The translations under genes were made by a program, and so were the position numbers. From a virus, in IMG/VR virus record IMGVR_UViG_3300036832_001014, positions 1-20,647 of that record: DNA of 20,647 bases; one strand, given 5' to 3'. Under the pieces are notes generated by a model. That model was not told the DNA's origin. It was given only the letters and a program-made list of their open reading frames with translations, and did not search any database. Positions 4,144 through 11,597 of the stretch are shown here, piece by piece; within the stretch, counting starts at the first letter, position 1; every line of letters starts with the position of its first letter.

Positions 4144-4983
4144 ATGCTGCTCGCCGATGCCATCGCCGCCTACGCCGCCGACCGTCGCGATCGAGGTGAA
4201 ATTTCCGGCACGTCGGCCCGTCAGCTGGCCTGGCGGTTGCGGCTCCTGGCCCACACCTGGCCCGACCTGGAGGTCGCCGAGCTCGAGCGGGCCCACATCC
4301 TGGCCTGGCAGGCCACCGTGGGCGACCAGGCCCCGGCCACCCGCCGCGGCTACCTGTCGACGCTCAAGACTTTCTGCGGGTGGGCCATCGACAACGACCT
4401 GCTCACCGTCGACCCGTCGGCCCGGCTGGCCAAGGTCCGCGAGCCGCGCGCCGAACCCCGCCACCTGTCGGCCGGGCGGGTGGCCCGCCTGAACATGGTG
4501 CTGCCCGACGACCGGGCCCGCCTGATCGTGGCGTTGATGGTCGAGCTCGGGTTGCGCTGCGTCGAGGTCGCCCGCCTGGTCGTGACCGACTGGGACAATT
4601 CCGCTGCGGAATTGCGGGTGGTGGGCAAGGGCGGCCACGTACGTTACGGGCAGGTCCTCGACGACGTAGCGGTCATGCTCGAGCGGCGTTGCGCCGGCCG
4701 GTCGGGGCCGATCGTGGGGTTGTCGGCCAACCGGATATCGATGCTGGTGTCACGGTGGATGGACGCCGCGGGGATCAAAGGCGGCCGTTACGACGGGGTG
4801 TCAGCTCACGCCCTCAGACACACCGCGGCGTCGAACCTGCTCGACGGGTGCGGCAACGTGCGTCTCGTGCAGGAATTCCTGGGTCACGCGTCCTTGGCGA
4901 CGACGGAGCGTTACCTTCGCCGCCATTCGGCGGCGGAAATGCGGGCCGCCATGCTTCAGGTGAACAGTCGGATGGCCAGGTAG
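4144..4983 (+). CDS. int: Tyrosine recombinase (phage integrase)
   Basis: A 279-aa protein with an N-terminal SAM-like core-binding domain (residues 1-95) and a C-terminal catalytic domain. All catalytic residues are visible: Arg138 in LGLRCVEVA, Lys162 in VGKGGHVR, His222 and Arg225 in HALRHTAAS, His248 in LGHASLATTERY, and nucleophile Tyr257. It would insert the phage genome at the host attachment site. The protein is short, closer to XerC/D-like integrases, without an evident arm-type DNA-binding domain. The start is the ATG at 4144, six bases after GGGAG. It lies directly behind the repressor gene, and its end overlaps the end of the convergent membrane peptide gene by 28 bases. Confidence 0.95.
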   Translation: MLLADAIAAYAADRRDRGEISGTSARQLAWRLRLLAHTWPDLEVAELERAHILAWQATVGDQAPATRRGYLSTLKTFCGWAIDNDLLTVDPSARLAKVREPRAEPRHLSAGRVARLNMVLPDDRARLIVALMVELGLRCVEVARLVVTDWDNSAAELRVVGKGGHVRYGQVLDDVAVMLERRCAGRSGPIVGLSANRISMLVSRWMDAAGIKGGRYDGVSAHALRHTAASNLLDGCGNVRLVQEFLGHASLATTERYLRRHSAAEMRAAMLQVNSRMAR

Positions 4984-5066
4984 GCGAGCTCGGCCAGGGC
5001 GATGCTGCCGGCGGCGATCGACACCCAGGCCAGCAGGACGATGAGTCTGTGGGTGCGGTCGGTCAG
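4956..5066 (-). CDS. Second lysis-module membrane peptide (36 aa, apparent CTG start)
   Basis: A 36-aa product with one strong hydrophobic helix (LIVLLAWVSIAAGSIALAEL) after a charged start (TDRTHR). The frame opens with CTG overlapping the holin stop as CTGA, the same geometry as the ATGA and GTGA couplings elsewhere here; no ATG, GTG or TTG is available upstream in frame. It follows endolysin and holin, where many actinobacterial phages encode a second small membrane protein acting as holin partner or antiholin. It ends inside the convergent integrase gene. The start codon is the main uncertainty. Confidence 0.5.
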   Translation of the reverse strand: MTDRTHRLIVLLAWVSIAAGSIALAELAYLAIRLFT

Positions 5067-5251
5067 GTTTTGCCGTTGCCGTTGGGCAGGTTGGTGAGGA
5101 TGATGGCGATGCCGCCCAGGATGGCCACGTAGGCCAGCAGGTCGGTGTCGGTGCCGCGGCTCTTTTCCCTGACTAGGACGATGATTGCGAGGGCGAGGAC
5201 CCCGAACCCGCAGGCCATCAGGTAGAGCAGGCGCTTGGTTTTCCAGGGCAC
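5063..5251 (-). CDS. Holin-like protein with two membrane helices
   Basis: A 62-aa protein with two hydrophobic segments (residues about 8-27 and 38-54), a charged turn between them (REKSRGTDTD), and a short hydrophilic C terminus. Size, topology and position immediately after the amidase gene match phage holins, which permeabilise the cytoplasmic membrane so that the endolysin can reach the wall. The GTG start at 5251 lies two bases after the endolysin stop. The only ribosome-binding-like sequence, GAGAGG, runs right up to this GTG, so translation is probably coupled. The family was assigned by topology and context only. Confidence 0.75.
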   Translation of the reverse strand: MPWKTKRLLYLMACGFGVLALAIIVLVREKSRGTDTDLLAYVAILGGIAIILTNLPNGNGKT

Positions 5252-5254
5252 CTC

Positions 5255-6118
5255 TCAGTAGGTGCCGCCGCTGACTTTGCCTGACCCGTTTCTCGGGAAG
5301 TCGTAGGTTCGGAATCTTCGGCCGGTCTTGTCCTTGGACATGCCGCCGCCGCCGTCGCCCCAGTCGAGCACGATTCGGAACCCGTCATCGCCTGGGCGCA
5401 GGCCGATCCCGACGCACGGGTATTTCGCCTGGTTCATCGAGTTGTTGTTGGTGCCGCCGATGTAGGGGGCGCCGCCCTCGGCGTTGACGGCGCCTTCGCG
5501 CGACGCCACGCACCATGTGCCGCCGGTTTTGGGGTCTACGCAGATCAAGTTGTCTCCTGACGTGTCGGTCGGGGCCGGCGGGGTTGGTGTCGGGGCGCCA
5601 CCCGAAGCCATGGCGATCACGTCGGCCCATGGGAACGCGGGCCCCGGGTCGGTGTGCCCACCACCCCAGGATCCGAGGTCGACATGGCCGCACACCCCCC
5701 GGCCGGAGCCCTGCGCCTCGGTCGGGGTGAGCTTCACGATGGGCAGCCCGAACGCCGCGCACTCCTCGGCGATCCACTGGGCGCAGTTGGCCAGCATCGT
5801 CGGATGGCCGTGCCAGGTGGCGGTGCTCCAGCCCTGCGAGGCGCCCGACGGGGTACAAAGCTCGGTCTGCACGGCGTAAGGGTTGGCCGACGCCGCCGTC
5901 CACGCTTTCGAGCCTCTAGCTACGTACTCGCCGCACACCCCGGGGGTGTCGTCGATTCCGGTGTGCGAGGACACGCCGCTCGAGGGGTTGGCGAAAAAGT
6001 TGCCGAGCGACTGGTAGGTCTGGGCGCCCTCAGAACAATGGACCACGACCAGGCGCACGGCGGCGCCGGAACGGCCCGAGCAGTTAGGCGACGGGATCTG
6101 CACCCGTTTCAGAGCCAC
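5255..6118 (-). CDS. Endolysin: N-acetylmuramoyl-L-alanine amidase with C-terminal repeat-like domain
   Basis: A 287-aa protein. Residues 20-170 are an Amidase_2/PGRP-type domain that cuts the bond between muramic acid and the stem peptide. Zinc ligands are probably His27 (VVVHCSEG), His145 (GHVDLG) and Asp157 in GGHTDPGPAFPW. A Pro/Thr linker (residues 175-188) joins a C-terminal region whose pattern, DPKTGGTWCVASREGAVNAE then GAPYIGG and a VGIGLRP-D-GFRIVLDWGDGG segment, resembles the 'GYWLVASDGGVF' repeats of actinobacterial surface proteins, here likely the wall-binding part. No signal peptide is seen, so export needs the holin. The GTG start overlaps the preceding TAG by one base. Confidence 0.9.
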   Translation of the reverse strand: MALKRVQIPSPNCSGRSGAAVRLVVVHCSEGAQTYQSLGNFFANPSSGVSSHTGIDDTPGVCGEYVARGSKAWTAASANPYAVQTELCTPSGASQGWSTATWHGHPTMLANCAQWIAEECAAFGLPIVKLTPTEAQGSGRGVCGHVDLGSWGGGHTDPGPAFPWADVIAMASGGAPTPTPPAPTDTSGDNLICVDPKTGGTWCVASREGAVNAEGGAPYIGGTNNNSMNQAKYPCVGIGLRPGDDGFRIVLDWGDGGGGMSKDKTGRRFRTYDFPRNGSGKVSGGTY

Positions 6119-6234
6119 TAGCGGCCGATGTCCATCTCGTCGCCGTCCTCGTCGTCGGGGGTTGTCGGCGGATGCGACGGCTCGTCGTCGGGGTCGGGGT
6201 CGGGGGTGTCCTGGTCGAAAGGTATTTCAGACAT
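6118..6234 (-). CDS. Small acidic Asp/Pro-rich peptide (38 aa)
   Basis: A 38-aa product made largely of Asp, Glu and Pro, with a DPDPDD run and a second acidic patch (PDDEDGDEMD). It begins at an ATG with AGAGGA seven bases upstream, a clear ribosome binding site, and ends overlapping the endolysin start. It is very negatively charged and probably disordered. Acidic mini-proteins of this kind might act as DNA mimics or chaperone-like adaptors, but nothing specific supports either. No family recognised. Confidence 0.6.
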   Translation of the reverse strand: MSEIPFDQDTPDPDPDDEPSHPPTTPDDEDGDEMDIGR

Positions 6235-6238
6235 ACGT

Positions 6239-6328
6239 TTATCCTCTCAGGCCGATCATGCGTAGCAGGGCGGCGGCGGCGATCACGCCGACCTCGATAA
6301 GCAGGATGATGGTCTGGGTGTGACTCAT
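6239..6328 (-). CDS. Single-helix membrane peptide (29 aa)
   Basis: The ATG overlaps the previous stop as ATGA. The product has one hydrophobic helix (TIILLIEVGVIAAAALL) interrupted by a single Glu and ends in a basic tail (RMIGLRG). It precedes the acidic peptide and endolysin genes, so it may belong to the lysis module as a small pinholin-like or regulatory membrane protein. The buried Glu is unusual for such a short helix and could mediate packing. Function unproven. Confidence 0.6.
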   Translation of the reverse strand: MSHTQTIILLIEVGVIAAAALLRMIGLRG

Positions 6329-6471
6329 GTGACCTTGGCCGGCTGGTCGTGCAAGACGGCGCCGCACACCCCGCAAGTGACTTGCCAGGCTTCGGTGTCG
6401 TCTTCGGGTTCGGGCACGTCGATGGCTATGTCTCGGTTCTCACAGTCGGGGGTGTCGCACGTGACTATCAA
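6325..6471 (-). CDS. Small zinc-ribbon-like protein (48 aa, TTG start)
   Basis: A 48-aa product with Cys5, Cys10, Cys33 and Cys36 (VTCDTPDCENRD then VTCGVCGA), a pattern fitting one zinc ion. TTG at 6471 is the best start because AAGGAG lies six bases upstream; there is no ATG or GTG. Small zinc-ribbon proteins in this position occur in actinobacterial phages between tail-fibre and lysis genes, with no established role. The stop forms ATGA with the next membrane peptide. Confidence 0.65.
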   Translation of the reverse strand: MIVTCDTPDCENRDIAIDVPEPEDDTEAWQVTCGVCGAVLHDQPAKVT

Positions 6472-6488
6472 TCGGGACTCCTTTTCGA

Positions 6489-7232
6489 TCAAACGGCGGC
6501 GGTGGCGTACCAGGCGATAGGCAGGGTGGTGGCCCCGACGGTTGTCGCCCCGTAGGCCCGGGTGGTGAATGAGGTGTTGGTGATGGTGAACACCGTCGGC
6601 CACACCGACGCCGTCGTCAGAGGGATGGCCATGACGGTCGGGGCGACGGCGAACCGGCCGACCGGGAACGTGGCCGTCGAGTTGCCCGATACGGCGTTGC
6701 CGCCCGGGAAGGTGACGTTGACCTGGCCGGTCGCCTGGGCTGGCAGCGCGGCGCCGGCCGGGATGGCGAGCCCGCCGGGGCGGACGTCGGTGATGTTCCC
6801 GGCGGTTATCGCGGCCACCCCGGCCCCGACGAGGATTTGGGCCAGGGCGACCTGACCGGCCGGGGTGGCCGGCACCGTCGGCGACGCGGCGGGGGTGCCG
6901 GTCACGAAGTCGAAGATGAAATCGTTGTTGGCGCCGCCGTCGAGGTCGTTGCCGCGCGGGTGGCATGTGACCAGATCGATGCGGGGGTTGGTGCCGTTCG
7001 ACTGGGTCAAAGTGACCTGGTCGGTGGCGTCGGACGAGCACAACGTCGAGCCGGTGCTGTTCTGCGACGGGACCGCGACCTGGCCGATCGCGATATTGAC
7101 CGTCATGGCCGTGGCCGGGGTGACGGCGCACCCGGTCGACGCCGGGGCGGGCCACAGGGCGCCGATGAGTCGGCGGTCGACCGACGCCGCGTAGCTTCCG
7201 GCCTGCAACCACTGGGCGTACCTGTTGACCAT
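6489..7232 (-). CDS. Minor tail / receptor-binding protein with lectin-like C terminus
   Basis: A 247-aa protein. Residues 1-155 resemble the upper tail-fibre or baseplate domain shared by many actinobacterial phages: PRIDLVTCHPRG, later TGTPAASPTVPATPAGQVAL, and ITAGNITDVRPGGL. Residues about 168-247 are beta-rich, with VNVTFPGG, a VGRFAVAPTVMAIPLTTA stretch and a final ATTLPIAWYATA strand. This pattern recalls H-type lectin domains that bind cell-surface sugars in trimers. It is the last large tail gene before the lysis genes, which is the usual place for the host-recognition protein. The start is the ATG at 7232, just after the previous gene. Confidence 0.72.
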   Translation of the reverse strand: MVNRYAQWLQAGSYAASVDRRLIGALWPAPASTGCAVTPATAMTVNIAIGQVAVPSQNSTGSTLCSSDATDQVTLTQSNGTNPRIDLVTCHPRGNDLDGGANNDFIFDFVTGTPAASPTVPATPAGQVALAQILVGAGVAAITAGNITDVRPGGLAIPAGAALPAQATGQVNVTFPGGNAVSGNSTATFPVGRFAVAPTVMAIPLTTASVWPTVFTITNTSFTTRAYGATTVGATTLPIAWYATAAV

Positions 7233-7236
7233 CGGG

Positions 7237-8499
7237 TTATCTCCTGGTGAGGGCGTCGACGTCGCGGTCGGCCCGGGTGAGCATGTCGATAAAGCTTTGC
7301 GCCGGCCGCCCCACGGTCAGGATCACGTCTTCTTGGCCGTCGTCGCCGATGTCGTAGGAGATACCCATCACCCGGACGTTGGTGTTGACGTTGAGCCGGC
7401 CAGACAGGATTATCAGCGGGACGGTGTCGCCCATGTTCGGGTTGCCCCACGTGTAAGCGTCGGGGGCGAGCCCGAGGGTGTAGGTCGGGATCAGCACCCC
7501 GGACAGGGCGAGGGCGCCCTGGACTCTCTGGTCGAGGGTGGACTGGATGGTGACGTCGGCGGCGTTATCGGCATTCATCCACAGCCCGACGGCGCCCGCC
7601 GCGCCGTTCGTGGCGTCAGCGTTCCACGCCTCGGAGTACAGCTGGGCGGCGGCCGGGTCAGAGGACCCGTTGTTCCCGAGGATCCGCCAGTAGTTGGTGT
7701 AATCCGACGACGTGGCCGACCGGGTGACCGTGGCCACGTTCGAGCCGTACATCAGCGCCACGTCCGGGCGGGCCACCCCCTGCGCCGGGTACCAGACGCG
7801 CAGGCTGTCCAGGCCGATAGCGCCCGGGGTCATGTCGTAATCGAAACCGTTGATCACTTTCGACAGGTCGTCGATCGCCGGGCCGATCACCGTCGACGCC
7901 GGCCATGTCCGGTCCCGTAGCTGACCGGACGCCCCCCGGGTGGTGCCGTCCGGGTTGAGCGCGGCGACCGTTATCGGCAGGAACGACCCCGGCGACAAGG
8001 CGACGGGCGGCACGCCCGGCATGCCCGACGTGAACGTCTGGGTCGCCACTGACACCAGCGTCGCCACCAGGGTGTCCTGGTCGGTGGCGGTCCGGGTGAT
8101 GGCGCTGGTCGTGATCCGCCGGTCGAGCATGGCCAGATAGTCGTGACAGGTGAACGTGACGGTGTGGGAGTCCTCGTTCAGCTGGTCCTCGGCCTGGGTG
8201 ATCGGACCCCGGAAAACCATCCTGTCGGCGCCGGTCTGCTCGTCCCAGCGGTAACAGATGACGTCCTGGGTTAGTTCGGTGATCAGCGCCGCGCCGGGCG
8301 AGTGCCCGTCGAGGGTGAACGTGAACGTCGCCGAGGAATCCCATGCCTGGTCGAGCCGGCGGCCCCGGGCGTCGGTCAGCTCGGCGATCACCGTCCGGTA
8401 GGTCTGGGTTTGCACGTACGTCCGGCCGTGCAGCTCGACCCGCCAGCGGCCCCGACCGGCGGGGACCGGGGTCGCCGCCCGCGGTTCGACCACGGTCAC
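7237..8499 (-). CDS. Minor tail protein (baseplate hub-like, gp37-type)
   Basis: A 420-aa protein downstream of the distal tail gene, the position of the tail hub or tail-associated proteins in siphoviruses. N-terminal beta strands (GRWRVELHGRTYVQTQTYRT) and a TFTFTLDGHSPGAALITEL segment resemble the N-terminal domain of phage baseplate hub proteins, as does the later FTCHDYLAMLDRRI motif. A helical stretch ending in FGYDMTP-like sequence (NGFDYDMTPGAIGLD) is also typical of these minor tail proteins. The GTG start at 8499 overlaps the previous stop as GTGA; residues that could be added upstream do not look coding. No peptidase motif is seen. Confidence 0.72.
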   Translation of the reverse strand: MTVVEPRAATPVPAGRGRWRVELHGRTYVQTQTYRTVIAELTDARGRRLDQAWDSSATFTFTLDGHSPGAALITELTQDVICYRWDEQTGADRMVFRGPITQAEDQLNEDSHTVTFTCHDYLAMLDRRITTSAITRTATDQDTLVATLVSVATQTFTSGMPGVPPVALSPGSFLPITVAALNPDGTTRGASGQLRDRTWPASTVIGPAIDDLSKVINGFDYDMTPGAIGLDSLRVWYPAQGVARPDVALMYGSNVATVTRSATSSDYTNYWRILGNNGSSDPAAAQLYSEAWNADATNGAAGAVGLWMNADNAADVTIQSTLDQRVQGALALSGVLIPTYTLGLAPDAYTWGNPNMGDTVPLIILSGRLNVNTNVRVMGISYDIGDDGQEDVILTVGRPAQSFIDMLTRADRDVDALTRR

Positions 8500-9398
8500 G
8501 ACAAATACCCGTCTTGCCAGGTGGCCTGCACCTGCGACACGGCCGTCGTGCCCGACCCGGAAAGCGTCATCTGGGTGTAGCCGGGGGCGGCCGGCAGGAC
8601 ACCCCATTTGGTGTTGACCCAGTCGAGCGACCCGAGCACCGACTGGGAGCGGTCGGCGTCGCGGTACGCCGTTTTGCGGGCCATGTCGACGTCGACGAAA
8701 TGGCCGGCGTCGATCACATATGTCGACAGGAAAACGATGTTGAACGGCCCGGCGCCGGTCGGGACGAGACCGAGGAGAACCCGGGGCCCGGAGATCGGCC
8801 CGTATATCCGCAGGACCGGCCGCGGTCCGATGTCACCCGGCGAAGAGATTATGGCGGTGGTCTGTGACGCCCCGCCGACCGGGTATATCCGGTTGAACGT
8901 GAGCGGATAGGTCCGCCCGGAGCCCGTCACCCCAGCCCACGACGTCGCCGACTTGACGACCGGGTCACGCACGATCGGGTCGGCCGCCACCCACGAAAGC
9001 TGAATGTCCCGCTGGGTGGGCCCGGCGACCGGCCACGCATACCCTGACGCCCGCAACGTCAACACCCGCTCCGCGGCTCCCGGCCGGTCGAGCACGTAGT
9101 GCAGGATCGGCCGCGCCGCCGGGGTCATATACGGGGCGAACTGTGACGCTACGGCGTCGATCCGGGCCCCGGCACCGGTCAGCGCCGAAATGTCCGCCGT
9201 GACCACCCGGGAGCCCATGAACCGGGTGCGGTCGTCGACCCCGTCCTGGTCGGGCCGGTCCGACACCACCTCCCGCGGCTGCGGATACCCGAGGTCGAGG
9301 GAAGTGCAGAACCAGCCGCCCGCCACCGATTCGAGCGGCATGGTGATGGTGCCGTCGCCGTACAGGTCGAGCCATGCCGAGCGGACGCAGGCGGCCAT
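8496..9398 (-). CDS. Distal tail protein-like minor tail protein
   Basis: A 300-aa protein immediately after the tape measure gene. It opens with a short strand and a tail-type motif (WLDLYGDGTITMPLESVAGG), then has a helical segment with VVTADISALTGAGA, PGAAERVLTLRASGYAWPV, and a ISSPGDIGPRPVLRIYGPIS stretch that recalls the galectin-like part of distal tail (Dit) proteins. These form the ring joining tail tube and tip. The ATG at 9398 overlaps the tape measure stop as TGATG. Assignment rests on order and these patterns. Confidence 0.72.
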   Translation of the reverse strand: MAACVRSAWLDLYGDGTITMPLESVAGGWFCTSLDLGYPQPREVVSDRPDQDGVDDRTRFMGSRVVTADISALTGAGARIDAVASQFAPYMTPAARPILHYVLDRPGAAERVLTLRASGYAWPVAGPTQRDIQLSWVAADPIVRDPVVKSATSWAGVTGSGRTYPLTFNRIYPVGGASQTTAIISSPGDIGPRPVLRIYGPISGPRVLLGLVPTGAGPFNIVFLSTYVIDAGHFVDVDMARKTAYRDADRSQSVLGSLDWVNTKWGVLPAAPGYTQMTLSGSGTTAVSQVQATWQDGYLS

Positions 9399-11425
9399 CA
9401 CACGGCCTGCGTTTTGGCCACCCAGGCGGCGCGGCGCATGAACGCCTCGACGTCGAGCTCGGTCGAGAAATGGGCGTTGTTGATGACCACCGCCGGCCCG
9501 CCCCGGGCTACGCCTTTCGGGGCTGGGACGATGGCCTCCCCGGCGTGGGCCAGGATCAGCCCGGTGGAGGTGATCAGCCCGCCCTGAGCCAGCCGGGGGA
9601 TGTTCGGCACTCCGATCGACACCGACGGGAACGACGTGTGCGGCGGGAACGGCAGCTTGAACGACGGGGTCTTGAAGTGAAGCGAGTTCCACCCGTCGAT
9701 CAGCAGGTTTATGGTCGACTTGAACGCGAACCAGATCCCGTCCCACATGTGGGTGAACAAGGTCGCGAGCCGGGCCGGGAGTTGCGTGAAGTAGCCGACG
9801 AGGTTCTCGAACCCGGACTTGATGGCCTCTATCCCGTTGTGGACGGCCCCCGAGATCGTGCCCGATATGGCCTGCCAGGTGTGAGCGAACCAGCCGAGCA
9901 CCCCCGACGCCGCGGCGGTGACATCGGACCAGATGCGGGCGATGTACTGCCAGGCGGCGGCGAACGGGGCGATGATCCAGCCGAGCAGCTTCCCCCATTC
10001 GCGGGCGATCCACCCCAGGATCGCCTGGAAGGCGGCCAGGATCTGGGTGTGGTAGCGGTAGATGACCGCTACGGCGAGGGCGATCGGGCCGAGGAGAATC
10101 CCGAGGAGCAGCGGCCAGTTGACCTTGATCCAGTCCCACACATCCTTGACGATGCGTTTTATGAACGCCCAGATGGTCGACCAGTGCTTGTAGAGCTCGT
10201 AGCCGACGACGACCAGGGCGGCCACGGCGAGGGCGATCAGGCCGAGGGTGAGCAGCAGCGGGGCGCCGGCCGCCTCGGTCACCGTTTCGGCCGCGGTGGC
10301 CGCCCCTGACGCCGCCTCGGTCGCTTTGGCCGCCCCGCCCATGGCCTCAAATATGCCGGTGGTGGCGGTGACCGCCCCGCCGATGACGGCCACCCCCGAC
10401 CCTATGGCGGTGATCGCCGGCCCGTATTTCTGCCCGAAGGATGCGGCGGCGTCCTCGATGTGGGCTTTGAGGGCCGACATTTTCCCGCCGAAAGTGTCGG
10501 CCGCGGCCGACGCCTGGCCGTGCAGCTTGGCCGCCAGCTCGACCATGGCACCGCCCTGGTTTTTCGCCGAATTCTTGGCCGCGTCCTGCGCGGCCGCCAG
10601 CTTCTGGTGAGCGGTCCGGGCGGTCACGGTGGCGTCACGAACCTTGTTTTGGGCGTCGCGCAGCCGGATCGCCTCCGACGTCGTCAGCTTCTTCTTCCCG
10701 GCGTCCAAAGCTTCGATGTCGGCCAGATGCTGCTTCGCCGACGCCAACGCCTTGTCCGCCGCGTTGGCCTGCTTGGTCGCCGTCTCCAAACCCTTCGTCG
10801 CGGAGCCGGCCTTCGTGGTCTGGATCCCGAACTCCTTTAGGAGCTTTCCGTTGCCGTTGTAAACCTTGCCGAGCTGGGTCGCCGCGGTGTTCAGGTCCTC
10901 GTGTTTCGCCGCCGCCAGGTCGGTGGCTTCGCTCAGCAGGCCGAGGGCTTTGGTCGGCGACCCCGTCGCCTGGGTGAGCACCCGGAGGGCGTCCTGGGTT
11001 TGCCCGGCGGTGTCACCGAACTTTTCCTGATGCTTGATCGCCCCCTCGATCCTTTTGGCGTAATCGTCATACGACGCCCCGGTGGCCTCCACCGACGCTT
11101 GTAGCTGCTGGTGGGCGGCCTGGTCTTTCGACCCGACGGCGGACAGGCCGGCGCCGATCCCGGCCATGGCCCCGCCGATCCCGAGCATCGAGGGCCCGAT
11201 GTCTTTGGCGTGCTTGCCGATCGACCCGATGGCCTCGTCGATCCCGCTGAGGGCGTCGCCGAACGGGCCGAGCACGCCGGTTTTGTTCAGGGCGTCGAGG
11301 GTGCCGGAGAACGCTTTGTGCAGACCGCTGGCGGCGGTCGCCCCTTTCGCCGCGGCGGAGTCGAACGCCTTGCCGAGCCCGCCGAGGTCGCCGAGGACCC
11401 GTACGGTGATCGAAGGGCCGGCCAC
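9398..11425 (-). CDS. Tape measure protein
   Basis: A 675-aa protein, the longest in the window. It is Ala/Gly/Lys-rich and mostly helical, with coiled-coil stretches at residues about 210-330. Hydrophobic segments lie at 389-410 and 438-456, with further Trp-rich amphipathic helices to about 580, and a C-terminal part contains LAQGGLITSTGLILAHAGEA and VVINN, typical of phage tape measures. It sets tail length and helps DNA cross the membrane. By the usual proportion of about 0.15 nm per residue the tail would be near 100 nm. No lysozyme or peptidase motif was found. The GTG start follows the tail chaperone stop by three bases. Confidence 0.93.
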   Translation of the reverse strand: MAGPSITVRVLGDLGGLGKAFDSAAAKGATAASGLHKAFSGTLDALNKTGVLGPFGDALSGIDEAIGSIGKHAKDIGPSMLGIGGAMAGIGAGLSAVGSKDQAAHQQLQASVEATGASYDDYAKRIEGAIKHQEKFGDTAGQTQDALRVLTQATGSPTKALGLLSEATDLAAAKHEDLNTAATQLGKVYNGNGKLLKEFGIQTTKAGSATKGLETATKQANAADKALASAKQHLADIEALDAGKKKLTTSEAIRLRDAQNKVRDATVTARTAHQKLAAAQDAAKNSAKNQGGAMVELAAKLHGQASAAADTFGGKMSALKAHIEDAAASFGQKYGPAITAIGSGVAVIGGAVTATTGIFEAMGGAAKATEAASGAATAAETVTEAAGAPLLLTLGLIALAVAALVVVGYELYKHWSTIWAFIKRIVKDVWDWIKVNWPLLLGILLGPIALAVAVIYRYHTQILAAFQAILGWIAREWGKLLGWIIAPFAAAWQYIARIWSDVTAAASGVLGWFAHTWQAISGTISGAVHNGIEAIKSGFENLVGYFTQLPARLATLFTHMWDGIWFAFKSTINLLIDGWNSLHFKTPSFKLPFPPHTSFPSVSIGVPNIPRLAQGGLITSTGLILAHAGEAIVPAPKGVARGGPAVVINNAHFSTELDVEAFMRRAAWVAKTQAV

Positions 11426-11428
11426 GTG

Positions 11429-11597
11429 CTACCTGGTGGGGAGTTTGGCGTTGTTGGCCCGGATGGCGTCGGCCTCGGCGATCATGAGCCGGATCATGGC
11501 CGCGAACGTCTCGTCGTCGACGTCGTCGAGCTCGCCCGGGGTCATGCGGTAGTAGCGGCAGAGGGCGGCGACAGCGTCGGCGCGCTGCCGTTCGTAG
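11429..11597 (-). CDS. Frameshifted extension of the tail assembly chaperone (G-T type)
   Basis: This frame has no start suited to its whole length but encodes a convincing chaperone tail: ERQRADAVAALCRYYRM, then TPGELDDVDDETFAAM and a helix to the stop at 11429. It lies in the -1 frame relative to the upstream chaperone, overlaps its 3' end, and stops just before the tape measure, the classical position of the T part of a G-T fusion. The switch probably occurs near 11594-11605 around GGACCCT. An ATG overlapping the chaperone stop as ATGA could also start a 38-residue free form. Most phages of this type use -1 frameshifting here. Confidence 0.7.

Noticed and set aside
9374-10309. A 311-aa plus-strand frame opposite the tape measure gene
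   Set aside because: Low-complexity Gly/Arg/Asp/Val sequence that is the antisense of the tape measure C-terminal half; no start signal.
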